From Gymnothorax reevesii (lineage: Eukaryota > Chordata > Actinopteri > Anguilliformes > Muraenidae): a stretch of 64,000 bases of DNA. The stretch spans positions 115,690,219-115,754,218 of the forward strand of contig CM056577.1 of NCBI GenBank assembly GCA_029721435.1. Direction: 5' to 3'. The position numbers were made by a program, and so were the translations under genes. The notes beneath the pieces are model-generated. The model saw only the letters and a list, made by a program, of their open reading frames with translations, was not told the origin of the DNA and did not search any database. This document shows positions 1-31,214 of this stretch, piece after piece (positions within the stretch are counted from its first letter, which is position 1; each line of letters opens with the position of its first letter).

Positions 1-125
1 CCCAGAAACTCCTGTTGTTACGATAAACAGAAGTTTTTGTTGATGGACGCCCACATGGATGGACGCACGCACGGATGGAGCCCGATACCATAGCTCCCGG
101 GCCACTCGGGTGGCGGGAGCTAATT
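1..125. other. Repeat-derived sequence, no gene
   Basis: Contains short direct repeats built on a 'ggacgcacg' motif followed by a GC-rich stretch. No reading frame or RNA gene is visible. It reads like the edge of an interspersed repeat that continues left of the window. Confidence 0.4.
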
Positions 126-605
126 AGGAGCCTGTAACTGATAATGTTGATAAGATAAAGGTAACTGTCAAAGTTTTTGGTGATATTTTTAAGCCAGTGA
201 CCTTGGAAAAATAGGCCGAGGTCACCTTTAGGCGCATCATTTGTACGACTTCATGAGATGCATGTCCAGTAAAAATTAGGAGCCTGTAACTGAAAAAGTT
301 GATGAGATAAAGCAAATAGTCAAAGTTTTTGGTGATATGTTTGGGCCAGTGACCTTTAAAAATAGGCCAAGGTCACCTTAAGGTACGTCATTTGTAGGCC
401 TTTATGAGATGCATGTCCAGTAAAAATTTGGAGGCTGCAACTGAAAAAGTTGATGAGATAAAGCAAATAGTCAAAGTTTTTGGTGATATTTTTAGACCAG
501 TGACCTTGAAAAAATAGGCTAAGGTCACCTTTAGGCACATCATTTGTAGGCCATTATGAGATGCATGTCCAGTAAAAATTAAGGGCCTGTAACTGAAATG
601 TTTTA
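126..605. repeat. Tandem array, about 152-bp unit, about three copies
   Basis: The landmark 'ggagcctgtaactg' (and variants) recurs near 127, 279, 430 and 582, giving a period of 151-152 bp. Each unit carries 'tttttggtgata', then a TGACCTT motif, then AGGTCACC, then a block containing 'atgagatgcatgtccagta'. The copies differ by scattered substitutions, so the array is diverged. The short open frames across it repeat the same peptide and are not genes. The paired TGACCT/AGGTCA motifs resemble nuclear-receptor half-sites. Confidence 0.8.
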
Positions 606-609
606 ACAC

Positions 610-1480
610 ATAATTTTAATTGATTATTGTACAGACTACAATGTAAAGACTGCAACAGAGTCAAAAAACATTGACACAATCGACTGATTACCACAACGTA
701 ACATAATTTACAGTCCATAATATCATCAAAAGATTCAGAGAATCCGGAGAAATCTCTACACGTAAACCGGCATTGAATGCCTGTGACTGTCAGCCCCTCA
801 GGCGGCATTGCATTAAAAACAGACATCATTCTGTAAAGGATATTAACAAGTGTGATCAGGAACACTTCGGCAAACCATTGTCAGTTAACACAGTTCGTCG
901 CTACGTCTACAAGAGCAAGTTAAAACTCTACCATGCAAAGCGAAAGTCATATATCAACAACACCAGAAACGCCGCTGGTTTCTCTGGGCCCAAGCTCATC
1001 TGAGATGGATTGATGCAATGTGGAAAAGTGTGCTGTGGTCTGACGATGGATGTCGTGTTGTCCGGGCTAAAGAGGAAATGGACCATCCAGGGTGTTATCA
1101 GCGCTAACCTCATAAGCCAGCATCTATGATGGAATGGAGATGTGTTAGTGCCCATGGCGTGGGAAACTTGCACATCCGTGAAGGCATCATTAATGCTGAA
1201 AGGCTCATACAGGTTTTGGAGCAGCATATGCTGCCATCCAAGCAATGTCTTTTTCAGGGACGTCCCAACTGATTTCAGCTTTTTTGGAACGTGTTGTACG
1301 CATCAAATTCAAGAGTGAATATTTCCAAAAAATCAATAAAGTTTATCAGTTTGAACATTAAATATCTTGTCGTGTACTCAATTGAACATAGGTCGAAAAG
1401 GATTTGCAGATCATTGTATTATGTTTTTATGCACCTTTTCCTCAACGTCCCCAACTTCATTAGAATTGGTGTTTGGAATT
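610..1480 (+). mobile_element. Degraded Tc1/mariner-superfamily transposon
   Basis: The + strand encodes a broken Tc1/mariner-type transposase. A helix-turn-helix region is readable around 715-760 (NIIKRFRESGEISTRKP). It is followed at 773-1003 by a frame with 'HFGKPLSVNTVRRYVYKSKL' and then, after a frame change, residues like LRWIDAMWKSVLWSDD, the segment around the second catalytic Asp in this family. The 3' end near 1255-1471 ('cgtccccaacttcatt', 'agaattgg') resembles the terminal repeat of the better-kept element at 60700-61887. No 5' terminal repeat is visible, so it is truncated. Frameshifts and stops make it inactive. Confidence 0.75.
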
Positions 1481-1599
1481 ACTTTCACTTTAACTAACAG
1501 CAGAGACAGCAACTACGGGGGAAAAAAAACTTCCGTTATCAACTCGAAAAATCTCTGTGCTTCTCCCTGCCTGCTTTAGTTCCCCACCATAGATAACAT

Positions 1600-2760
1600 T
1601 CTGGCAAAGAAGTGAAGGCAATACTCAAGAATGACATTATGAAGAAATGGCAAGATAGGTGCGACAGTGACATTAGTGGAAGGAAATATTACAGTCTGCG
1701 GAAAAGCATATTTGGTGTGTGTAGAGAGAACAGCAGGGAGGAGACAGTTCCTGTTATAGGAATTTTGGTTTTATATTCCTGGTATTACCTTCACAAAAAG
1801 AAACTCAGATGACTCAAGGGAAAAATCAGACGGAGGCAGAGAAGTTAATATCCAAGCCAAAGTCAGTTTACTTTTTTCTGCAGAAAACGGATCCCCGCAT
1901 ACAAGTCAAGTCCGCAAAATCAAGAATGAGGACAGTTTCTGATTCTGTGGCTTTATGTAGGAAAACATTGTGACGTTCCTCTCCCCTCGCGCTGATTTAC
2001 ACATCATGATGTAATCTGGAAGACTCTTGCAGTCGCACACAACCCACGTCAAGCCGCCCCTGAAGTATGCGTACGTCTCGCAGAGAAGACAGGTGATTCC
2101 TCCTTATCATATGCGGCTTATCTCGTTCACGTTCTGGGGCCCTCCCTTGTACCTCTTCTTCTGTAAACACATAAACTAAGAGAGAAAAAGAACATCTTGC
2201 CCCTGTTATGGGCCCATCAGGTCCACATGGCTCCAGATAAGCTGTATGCCATGAAGCACTGGTCAGATTTATGGAAACTTACAGTTACGAAGGCCCAGGC
2301 TCATCAGAAACATGTGAGAGTACACACTGAGGCCTGAGAAAAATTGAGCCAGAGCAGGCAAGGATAAACAATTAATAATAAAGCAAATGAATCAAATATT
2401 AAAAATGATTCCACAGTTCCAGCTAAGATTTGACCACATGGGGTTAAATAAAACATTATTTTTGATAGGTAAAAGTGAATCAGACGAATGCCTTGAATGA
2501 AAAACCACAGAGAACATATACTATTGCATTGTGCAAAATATAGGGAAGAGAGGATACGGATGGCTCAAAGATAGATAAGGCAGGAAGAAAATTGAACCCT
2601 GTGGGTATATTGGGAACAGCAGGGGAAGAGGTAAAGGACACAGATAAAGCTTTAGTGGAATATTTGAAGGAAATAAGATCATATCATAGGATTTAGTGAC
2701 ATGGAAAGGAAAGGTTTTTTTTTGATACATGGAATAAAGTCGCTTCAGTAGGTCATAAAA
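1600..2760 (+). pseudogene. LINE ORF2 C-terminal relic in two pieces
   Basis: Two fragments of a non-LTR retrotransposon C-terminus lie on the + strand. The first, 1612-1800, reads KKWQDRCDSDISGRKYYSLR, like the segment before the terminal domain of many fish LINE ORF2 proteins. The second, about 2427-2700, reads RFDHMGLNKTLFLIGK, then LLHCAKYREE, then ILGTAGEEVKDTDKALVEYL, the usual Cys/His tail of the same proteins. About 600 bp of unrelated sequence and several stops separate them. The clade cannot be fixed by eye. Confidence 0.6.
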
Positions 2761-2864
2761 CATAGTCCGGTACAGTTGGGGGCGGTATGCACTTCTTTAA
2801 GATATCCTGGGACTCATAAAAATCAAAAGAAGAAGAAAAGGTTGCGTGGGGAGGCTGGAAAAGT

Positions 2865-4115
2865 TTATAGCATCATGATGTTGAGTTGTGGCTGAAGCAG
2901 AGGTGTCTGAGGTTTGCTACTCATTGGAGAGTCGGGGTTGTGTTTTCTCTCGGGTCTGGTTGGGGTTTCTGAGGAGGTGGGTGAAGGAGGTAGAGACTGA
3001 CTGAGCGTAGCTGAGCGGGAAAATGGATACGGATATAGAGTTCGAGTACGAGAGTGAAAATAAAAGAGGAAAAGAATTTGAAAAGAAAAGGAAGAAAGAC
3101 TACTTAAGTTCCTCAGGTGAAACAAGTGATGGGCAGAGAAAAGTGGAGACGTATCTTGTTGAGACGGTGATAATAACCCGGAAAAATGGGATTTTTAATG
3201 ACCCGCATGTAGTTGGAAAATTTGTGGGAGAAAAGCTTGGTGACGTGAGGTCGATAAAAGTTACTAGAAGTGGGATGGTAATCAATGAATGTATTACGAG
3301 ACGACAGCGAGATAAGGCTCTACGTATCAAAACCTTTCAGGAGTTTTACGTTGTAAACTGCTTTCCACTTGATTTGGAGGTTAAGGTGAGGGGAGTGATC
3401 AGTGGCGTGCCTGTATCAGTTGAGGCTGAGGAGTTTCAGGGGGTCCTAGGCATCTGTGGGCCAAATAGAATGGCCAGATTCAGAGGCAGGTAACAGGAGG
3501 ACAGTCCATCTGTTTTGACTTTTAAAGGAAAGTTGCTGGAAAGAGTGCATCTAAATTATATCAGTTACAGAGTCAGGCCATTTGAGAGAGCTCCCCTGTG
3601 TTGCTACTGTTGTCAGGAATATGGCCATGTTGCTGCGGTCTGTAGAAGAGTGAAACAGTGTGGGAGGTGTGGTAAGGAGGATTGCGGGATTGAGGTCTGT
3701 GAAATCGGTAAAGAAATGGCAAACTGCCTACATTGTGAGGGCAATCACGACACGAGAGTGCGACAATGTCCATAAGGAAGGAAGGAAAAGTTAGTATGAT
3801 AAGAACAGAAAAGGGATGTTCATATGCTGAGGCTGCTAAGAAGGAGGAGAGGTGTACTGAGCCTGAGGAGACAGTTTCTAAAAGAACCGAGACATGAACA
3901 TGTTTGTATCAGTGTGGACAAAAGGTTTTTAGTGTTTGTGGCAATGGTCACAAATTGTGCGAGCGAGATTGAATCGAAGACTGAAAGAATCAAAATGGTT
4001 GTGCGTGCAGCTAGGAAGTTTCTTGGGGTGACGGATGTGAAGGGAGAAGATATTCAGGAGATTTTTGAAAAAGGATCTGGTGGGAGTGGGAGCCAGGTAG
4101 CAACTGAATAGATAT
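2865..4115 (+). pseudogene. LINE ORF1 (gag-like, zinc knuckles), broken
   Basis: Three + strand frames (3023-3493, 3515-3775 and a third ending at 4111) together form a gag-like ORF1. The first has a charged N-terminus and an RRM-like middle. The second carries three Cys-rich knuckles starting 'CYCCQEYGHVAAVC', then 'CGRCGKEDCG', then 'CLHCEGNHDTRVRQCP', the arrangement in LINE ORF1 nucleic-acid chaperones. The third ends with a conserved-looking helix (IKMVVRAARKFLGV). An in-frame stop after 3490 and a frame change before 3824 disable it. It probably belongs to the same insertion as the 3' tail at 4150-4258, with most of ORF2 deleted. Confidence 0.7.
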
Positions 4116-4149
4116 GTTTAGGTATAATAATCGAGAATTTATTCATTCT

Positions 4150-4258
4150 TTTTTTTTTTTTTTGTTGAAGTTACTCCAAGTAAAATCCAGTAGTCGGCGG
4201 TAATACACCAAAAGGACTATTGTCCCCATAAAAGACAAAACCTAAACGAAGAAGAAGA
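4150..4258 (+). mobile_element. LINE 3' UTR ending in a (GAA)n tail
   Basis: After a T-run at 4149-4163 the sequence 'gtcggcggtaatacacc' leads to a short 3' region ending in repeated GAA at 4246-4258. The 3' UTR with a GAA-type tail recurs in reverse orientation at 37998-38110, so it is a family feature. Its end is only about 90 bp before the srsf10 start codon, so LINE sequence lies in or beside the srsf10 5' UTR and promoter. Confidence 0.65.
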
Positions 4259-4348
4259 AGAATCTTGCGCGGAAGGTTCGCAGTTCGTCAAGCCATTGTT
4301 GGCGCTCGCATGTTGTATAGCGTTAGCGAAATTATTTAAAAATAAGTC
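4259..4348 (+). promoter_or_regulatory. srsf10: Likely srsf10 5' UTR / core promoter
   Basis: This 90-bp stretch between the LINE tail and the start codon is comparatively rich in CpG ('cttgcgcggaaggttcgcag', 'ggcgctcgc'). The CpG-rich composition continues into intron 1 to about 5000, as at a housekeeping-gene promoter. There is no TATA box at a convincing distance. The transcription start site cannot be fixed from sequence alone. Confidence 0.4.
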
Positions 4349-23787
<19,439 letters not shown>

Positions 23788-25260
23788 ACTCCTCACCCCC
23801 GAGGCTCTGGCTCTTTTTGTGTTGACAGGTTGGGTTTTGCAGGGGGGGGTGGATGGGGTTGGTATATGGTTTGCTCTGCCATGAACGCTCGCTCCTGGGA
23901 TCTGGTTTAGATTTAGGTAGTAACTCCCAAGCCTCTCCCGGAACACACCTGACCGCATGCGGTTTTTTGACTTGTATCACCTGAAGAACGTGACGCAGGG
24001 CTTCTGGAGCTTGATAAAGGTGGAAAACTTCAAAAGCCTGGATGTGGCGGTCTTAGGAGAGGCTTGAGCAGGGCTACTTAACATGATCCAGAGAGGACTG
24101 GTTTGGATGCAGGCTTTCATTCAAACCAAGTACTCGCGCCTGTGATTCTAATAATCAACCCTCGGATTCTCCAAGGTCCTGAATTCGTAATGTTTGGTGT
24201 GCTACTGCTTGGCTGGAATGAAAGCCTGTGGCCCACACTGTTCCTGTTTGGATCATGTTGAATCCAAGCCCCATCTTGGGCTTGGAAATCAGGCAGTTTA
24301 GGTCATGACTGCTCTGGGATTTAGGGGGATTCTGTTGAGGTTTTCTTTTTTTCTTTCCTTTTTTTTTTTTTTTGTGAATATGCTATTGCCCCAACCTTTG
24401 GAAGAATGATGTGTACAAGAACAGGTGGTGTCCCAGCTGTTCGTGGTGTGTTACAGATGTCAGACTAATCCTTTACTTCGCATTTTCCACACATCTGCAG
24501 TTAGCTACCTATCCCATATAGGACATTGTTCTTTTCACTGTAGCTCAAAAGCGCTTCTTGAATTCCAAAAAACTTTCACATTCTGCGTGCGTTTGAAGTG
24601 CCTGCATTCTCCCGCCGCACGGTCTCTGATCAGGGGAGGGTAAAGTGGCAGAGTCCAGAAGTTTCAGTAGAAGAGGTCACTCATGAAATTTTGCTCGCAT
24701 TTTGTTGGGTTAATATTGTCCGTGTTATTTTCCCAACGGCAGGGCGAATAACCCCCCCCCCCAGCCCCCACCAAGGGGGGCAGAGGGATTGCTTACTTAT
24801 GTGAAATTGAGTCTGCTCCAACCAGCATATATTTGGAGCCCTTTTGATAAACAAAATGGCAGCTGGGTTCCCCCACCCCAATTGTAAAATTTGTTCAGTA
24901 TTATGAAAATGTGGCTCTGCGCAAGTATTAATGCTCAACATTTCAGCTGCGCACTTCTGCACATTACAGCCTGGGAATTGTCTGTTCCTTGAGACATTGG
25001 TCAAATCACCTATCAATATCAGATTCCTGTCTAAAATACGCTGCCATTGGGTCCTGGCAAGTGAATGTAACCCTGTACATGCATCTTTGTGTCATGCCGC
25101 GATTCCTGAGGGAACTTACCGATTTTTCTTTAGAATTAAAATCTGTGGTCTTCCAGGTTTTTCGTTACTTGTAAATGCGCCAGTTTGAAGCAAATGCTCT
25201 GGTGTATTTTTGATTCAATTTGACTTTTTCTGTTGTACCTATAATTTTATTAAAGGAATA
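23788..25260 (+). other. srsf10: srsf10 3' UTR (probable)
   Basis: Follows the TAA directly. It holds a T-run (24355-24373), a C-run around 24751 and an inverted repeat 'ggctttcattcaaacc' / 'ggaatgaaagcc' (24110-24230). A poly(A) signal variant ATTAAA lies at 25249-25254, with a second ATTAAA near 25521. No canonical AATAAA was seen before these. The true 3' end is not certain. Confidence 0.5.
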
Positions 25261-25639
25261 TTAGGGGTAGTTGGGCATTAGTATTTACAGCCATGAGAAC
25301 TGTTGGAAAAATGTCTTTGCTGATTTGATTTTTTTTTTTTTTTTTTTTTTTGGGACCCTCAAGTTAGATGTGGATGTGTTGTCATGAAACTACCCATTTC
25401 ATTTGTTTTACATCGTACTATATTCTCTCACAGAAGAGTAGGATAGTATCTGGAGTTTTAAGTTTTATAAACGCACCCAAAAGTTTTATAAATACACCCA
25501 ATCTCTGTGAAACATTTCATTAAAGTTTGTTATGGTTACTAAAAATGAGACCTGATTTTTTTTAATTTTGTGATTTTATGAAATGACCAACACATCAGGG
25601 TTCAACAGATTTGATTAAATGACACTGGAAGAACCTCAC

Positions 25640-26545
25640 ACATGGGTTCAAAGGTCCCCTATTATACATTACTTGGCCAAACATCGCACTGCCACATTTT
25701 TTTGGACCACCTATAGCTTTGATCACGACACATTCATTGTAGCAATGATTGGACAGTTTTATGAAATTTTACGACATTTATTTTCGCGGAGATTTGCAAG
25801 AATTGTTAGCGCATCCCTGACTTTCAGTTCTGGCAAATTCATGCACGAAAGTGATTCATCATGTTTGCTTGCGTCACACACTCGATCCGAGCTTTTCTTA
25901 ATCTTGGCATTTTCAGAAGGGAATATACCGGTGTTGTCAGGGATTGGAAAATCTAGATGAGAGAACCTGGTTATTCAGTATATTCCGGTAGTCTACGGGC
26001 TTTATTTTATTCCTGCATAATGTTGCTGAGCCGAGACCAATAGAAGCAACGCCAGATCATTTCTCCGCCATCGGAGTAGGCCTGCATGATTGGAGCGTCG
26101 CTTCATGGGCTTCTTTTTTTTCCCCTGCTGCACTCATCACTGTGAAATGGAGATAAATCTGGACTTCTCACACTACATGGCCTTTTCCCACTTCGTCCAC
26201 AGTCCAATCTTTCTGCTCCTGAGCAAACTGAAGTAGTTTTTCTCCAACTAGCCTCACTAACAATCAGCTGTCCATGCAGCTATTTATTCCCTACTCTGCA
26301 AGGTCTTGCATAATGTGAGTGGAAATTTTGATATTTCCACAATTAATAGTTCTGTCAGTTTTTTTTTAAATGAGATTTTGCCAAGTGTTTGATTTCCAAT
26401 GAACTCACTCATGATTTTTTTACTGACCCATTTCTTCCATGATGTTGACATTTCAATTCTATTCTCCCAGGTTTTAATAATGCATTGGACAGTTCTTAAT
26501 CCAGTTCCAGTAATTTTAGCAATGATTACTTCTGCCAAAGAGGTT
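25640..26545 (-). mobile_element. Decayed Tc1-like transposon
   Basis: Minus-strand frames encode Tc1 transposase pieces: the helix-turn-helix ITGTGLRTVQCIIKTWENR (26538-26284) with KKIMSE and TLGKISFKKKLTELL, then around 26240-26150 LLQFAQEQKDWTVDE, the segment just before the second catalytic Asp. The flank from 25650 ('cattacttggccaaacat', 'tagctttgatcacgac') resembles a fish Tc1-family end. Stops throughout; inactive. Confidence 0.7.
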
Positions 26546-27060
26546 ATGTTTTTATTTCAGCAAAACAACGTTAACCCACAAAGCATCCATCACAACGGCA
26601 TGGCTTCATTTTAGAAGAGTCTGGGTGATTGTCTGGACTGCAGGCAGGCAGACCATTTCATCACCAATAGAGAACATATGGCACATCATAAAACAAAAAA
26701 ATCTGGCTTAGAAGACCCAGGACTGCTGAGCTGCTAGAATCCTACATCAGACCAGAGTGGTACAACATCTCTTTTCCAAAACTCCACCAATTGGTCTCCT
26801 CACTTCCCAGACGTTTACAGACTGTTGTTCAAAGAAGAGGGGATGCTACACAATAGTAAACATGGCCTTGTCCCAATATTTTTGAGGTGTGTCGCAGCCA
26901 TCAAATTCAAAATGAGCAAATATTTTTCATGAAATGGAAAAATGTCTCACTTTCAACACTTGTCAACATATGTGGTCTATGTTCTATGTGAATAAAATGT
27001 GTGTTTGAGATTTGCAAATCATTGCATTCTGTTTTTATTCATGTTTTCATTCACTTCAGT
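26546..27060 (+). mobile_element. Mariner (ISRm11-like) transposase C-terminus and 3' end
   Basis: One + frame reads MFLFQQNNVNPQSIHHNGMA then, past a stop, LGDCLDCRQADHF, SGLEDPGLLSC and LFKEEGMLHNSKHGLVPIFL. This is the usual C-terminal and post-stop series of a fish mariner family. The end 'gtttgagatttgcaaatcat' followed by 'tctgtttttattcatg' resembles the terminal repeat of 60700-61887 ('atcaaaacgcaatgacttt' complement). Stops make it inactive. Confidence 0.7.
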
Positions 27061-28080
27061 GGAACTCGGGATTTGAATATCAGTGGTTCCCAACCCTGCT
27101 CCTTGAGCTGCTCCGTAATGCTTTATTTCAACCCTGACTTTAAGACCTGAAAATCAGCAGCTCAATGAGATCAATTGATGTTCAATGAAACACCCCTTGA
27201 TTTGGAACTACTGATTTAGTCATTAAAATGCTACATATATGGGGCAAAAAACAGCCTTTAGTTGTCCTTCATGCACCTACCATGAAATGTAGCCAACGCA
27301 CCAGATGACATACAGTAAATATTCCAGCTACTTCAATACTAATAGTCAATACTAATTAGCTGGCATGAAAACCTGAGAGAATGAAAGTCCCCATCTTCTG
27401 GTCGATTCAGCAACGTAATTGAAAGACTTACATTAGTGTGATTTTATTCCGTCATTGTAATGCAAACAAAAGTCTTCACACTGCTGTTTAAAAAGTGCTC
27501 GAACATCCCCTGAAATCCGCCCTCTTACAACAGCAGCAGGCATCAAGGATCTTGCAGAAAATCGCCGGAGTGAAGTAGTTTCGGGAGTTGTTGCGCCGCG
27601 CCTACTGTGTGTAAGTAATATTTTTCCCCCTGTCAAGGTACTCTCACACTATTATCTCAGTCTTCACCGCGCTGTACTGCCCGCACCTGACAACCTTCTG
27701 TCCGCTGGTGATGTGTCTTTAAGTCGTAGAAGGTTGCACAAGAATGAAGATTTTCCAGTAATGAGTCTACAAGTGCTGGACTTTTTCGTGTTATCCCTGA
27801 CAATGTGTCATACATGTGTTGACTGGTTTGTTTTTTTTATTTATTTATTATTATTATTATTATTAGCACTTGTATTTGTAATTGTCAAACAAACTAAACT
27901 AAATACCCCGAGTGTGACCCACAGTCTGCCCAGTATCAGAACTGCGTTCCATCTCGAAAACACGCGAGAAGTGACATGGGAAATAGCCTGCCCCATGCGT
28001 CAGAGTAATTCCTCCAACAAAAAATGAATAGAAATAAGAAAGCGATCCTAGTAGTGTGTGCATTCATTTGCAGCGAAAAA
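27061..28080. other. Intergenic; small repeat, no confident gene
   Basis: 27080-27215 resembles a common fish repeat ('ggttcccaaccctgctcctt'). A TTA/TTAT run is at 27835-27865. A 67-codon minus frame (27636-27433) is followed by a reverse AATAAA near 27446, but I do not recognise the peptide. No terminal repeat matching the right side of the Harbinger pair was found here. Confidence 0.4.
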
Positions 28081-30473
28081 ATGAAGAAAAAGAAAAGGAT
28101 ATGGAAGAAAGATTGGCCGATGAGACGGGGTCAGCGAGGATTGTCTGTTCTGAAGAGAGAATTAGAGGTAACGAAGTTGGCCATATAAATTACCGTGAAG
28201 TAGCGGGTAGGGCTAATCTGCTGGAAATACTACAACCATCTATACTTTCCTTCATAATTTCTTTATATCTTAATATATTGTGATGAAATTTTCACCAGTT
28301 ATTCTTGAGCTGTATATCTATCAATAAGAAATCATGAAGGAAAGTATTGACGGTTGTAGTTTTTCAGCAGATTAGCCCCAGCCGTAGGTAGCTGCTTGTT
28401 CGTAACGCGGACTCAGTGCCCCTTTAGCTGCAACTGGAGTGGTGTGCTTGCTGCCTTTCGATTTATCGGGAACAAATCAGCCAAACAACTGAGGACTTTA
28501 TAGGGCTCTGCCAGTGCATGCCTCGCGTCAGCGCCCCAGTGTCGGAGCTACAACTGGGAACGGGGCCACAGACAAGACCAGAATTAGTCCTTGCTAGTTC
28601 TCAATCATTTTCCTTTACTGACGCGTTTTCTAATTATCGTAATTGGCAACCGAAGACACGGTTTCTCTCCATATGCGATCCCAGTTCGGTCCTCAGCAGT
28701 GCATCCACAAAGTTTGAAGTCGATCCAAAGACCACACAGATATCCCTTGCTTTTTAGGATGATGATGATGATGAAGGTAGCTGGGTACAGGCCGGTGTGA
28801 TCTGCACAGCCGTCCCGGTGCTCTTTAAGAGTCTTCAAGTAAAAATGATTTGCTAACACTCAGACCCCAGAGCACTAGCTGGAACTTATCAGCATCAGTA
28901 GGCATCCAGGGTGTACGTATGATGCTGTAATTTCTTCTTGGCTGTATGGCACCAGTTTTATTTTAAAGGTTGTATATTATATTCATATGTATTACAGGTA
29001 ATGATTAAAATCGACCTTATTGTTGGCCCCATTCAAATAGACGCATGATAAGTGTGCGTTCATGGAGTTGCTGCGGATGACTGAAGGAGAGTTTGATTCC
29101 CTTCTCGGAATGGTCGGACCTCTCATAACCAAGCGGGACACAAATATGAGACGGGCAGTTTCCCCGAGAGACCGATTGTCTCTGACCTTGCAGTTTTTGG
29201 CAACAGGTGAGTCTCAGAGCTATATCAAAGTAACATCACGTAGATTTTAGCTGTCATTCATTCTCAGTCTATCGTATTATATTTTAATGACTTCCTTTTC
29301 TGACATAGGTGAATCATTCAAGTCCGTTGGCCTCCAGTGCAGACTTGGGGCCAGCACTGTTTCACAGATAGTAATGGAGACATGTGCTGCTCTTCACCAG
29401 GTTATGGAAAAACACTTCCTTACGGTGAGCTATGGGGTTACCACCACACAGCACTGTAGAAACTAAAATAAAATGTGCCCTCTAGCAATATTGCCAAAAC
29501 CTCGTCTCATGATTTGAATTTTGGGAGCCGAGTGCTATTCTTACATTTTGTTGTCGGATGCACATTCGAAAATCATGAAGTCACAATCATTGTTCTTGAG
29601 AAATGCATTTTATTTTACCATCTGTCGCAGATACAGGATTGTTTTGAAATTGCAATCCCTCGCCTTTACACGCTTCTTGCCTTCTATTGCTAGACACCAT
29701 CAACGGAGGCGGAATGGCGGAAAATAGCCAGGGACTTTGAATTGAAACAGCAACTTCCACATTGCGTTGGTGCGCTTGACGGAATTCACATCCATGTACA
29801 AGCTCCGGGAAAAAGCAGTAGACCGTCCCACAATTCCAAGTCTGGATCCTATGTTATAATAATGGCTGCTGTTGATGCAAATTGCAGGTTCATAGATGTC
29901 AATGTTGCTACCCATGCTCGGCGATTTGCTCACTCAGACCTGTGCAAAAAGATGGACCAGGGCCTACTCAACTTTCCACCACCTGAGCCACTTCCCAACT
30001 CCAATATAGTGATGCCGTACATGTTTGTTGGTGACGATACGTACCCTTTAAGGCCTGACCTTATGACGCCGTATCCACACAGGCAGATGGACCGCAGGCA
30101 AAGTGTGTTAAACTGTCATCTCTCGAGGGCACGTAGAGTAGCAGAGAATGCATTTGGCATCCTCTCTAACAGGTTGAGGGTTCTTAGGACCACCATATGT
30201 TTGGAGCCACAGAAGGTGGTGAAGATAGCCATGGCCGCGCTGTGCATTCATAACTTCCTCTGCGAGCGTAGGTCTGAGGCATACGCACCTTCAGCCTTTG
30301 CAGACTGGGAGAATCCTGACCACAGCATGGTTGAGGGAGCCTCGCAGCCTGTTGAGCACAGAAAGGAATTCAGCTCAACAGCCGAAGCAGAGCAACAGCG
30401 GAACCTTCTGTGTGATTATTTTGTCTCACCTGCAGGTGTTGTGTCATGTCAGGATGAGGAAAATGTGTTGTAG
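28081..30473 (+). CDS. PIF/Harbinger transposase, uninterrupted, four exons
   Basis: Exons 28081-28167, 29041-29206, 29309-29424 and 29694-30473 join in frame to 1149 nt (382 residues) with GT-AG junctions. Exon 1 gives MKKKKRIWKKDWPMRRGQRG, the basic Harbinger N-terminus, and exon 2 LLRMTEGEFDSLLGMVGPLI. The DDE_Tnp_4 catalytic set is present: D152 in GALDGIH, D237/D238 in VGDDTYPL and E274 in RRVAENAFG. The length is slightly above HARBI1. These enzymes act with a Myb/MADF partner; one lies convergently at 36150-37472. Exon 1 and its ATG are inferred; exons 2-4 are firm. No stop or frameshift is seen. A MITE-like palindrome sits in intron 1. Confidence 0.88.
28210..28378. repeat. 169-bp palindrome (MITE-like) in transposase intron 1
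   Basis: The left arm gggctaatctgctggaaata is the inverse of the right arm ending cagcagattagccc. The arms continue through 'actacaacc', 'atactttccttcat' for about 60 bp with a few mismatches, around an AT-rich loop. Target duplication not clear. Confidence 0.75.
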
Positions 30474-30579
30474 GGTTATGATGCTACAGTATTTCATGAG
30501 AGAATTTCATTTTGTTACATTCAACTTTGTAAGATCTCTTTAAGTTTTGGGACCCCCAGCAAAGAGGTACGTCTCTTCT

Positions 30580-30840
30580 GAGCTTTTTGCTCATTAGGCC
30601 GGTGCTTAACCCTAGTTTTGGAAGCATGAAGCACCTAGGATTATTGCTTTTCCCCCTGGTTGGGATGCTAGTCCATTGTAGCCCCCCTCCCCTGCTCTTA
30701 CTCAGGTTTCTCCACCACTTTGCCAGTAGTCAGTTATACACCTGGATAAAGTGAGGTACTGTGGGAGTGAAGTGTTTTTGCACAAGTACACACTACGGAA
30801 GCCTTATGGTCCCAAGTCAAGCTCACTTAACCACTTAAAT
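30580..30840. repeat. Common fish interspersed repeat fragment
   Basis: Phrases 'gggatgctagtccattgtag', 'cacctggataaagtgaggta' and 'gggagtgaagtg' match a widespread fish repeat. 30841-31214 that follows shows nothing I recognise. Confidence 0.5.
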
Positions 30841-31214
30841 AAATTTAGTTTAAGCTACTTCACCAAAAGTTTTTTTTCTCTGTCTCACACTGTCAGAAAT
30901 GAGAAAAATCCAACCTATTAATGAACATTTATTCTGAGGAAGGAAATCCCCTTTGACAAACCCACAGGCCACAATTTTTTTAGGGCAATCTAGGTTGCCC
31001 TAGATATTTTGAACAAACTGTAATGGAAGGATTTTTTTCAATTATACTTAAATTTTTATCCTTGATCAGAATGTTTGGGAAATAATCATAATCACTGACG
31101 TCCTGTTTTGCTGGGCTGTAAATATGGAACCCAGGAAGCTAAACCCAGGATTGCCTGTGGAAGCTAAATGGTTGCAGATCGAGATTAAGTTTGTATTACT
31201 GACATATAGGAAGT

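Noticed and set aside
3100..3330. Minus frames at 2865-3330 as genes
   Set aside because: They lie opposite the LINE ORF1, whose + frame carries the zinc knuckles.
27433..27636. Minus-strand gene with AATAAA downstream
   Set aside because: The 67-codon frame has no recognisable family, start context or splice partner.
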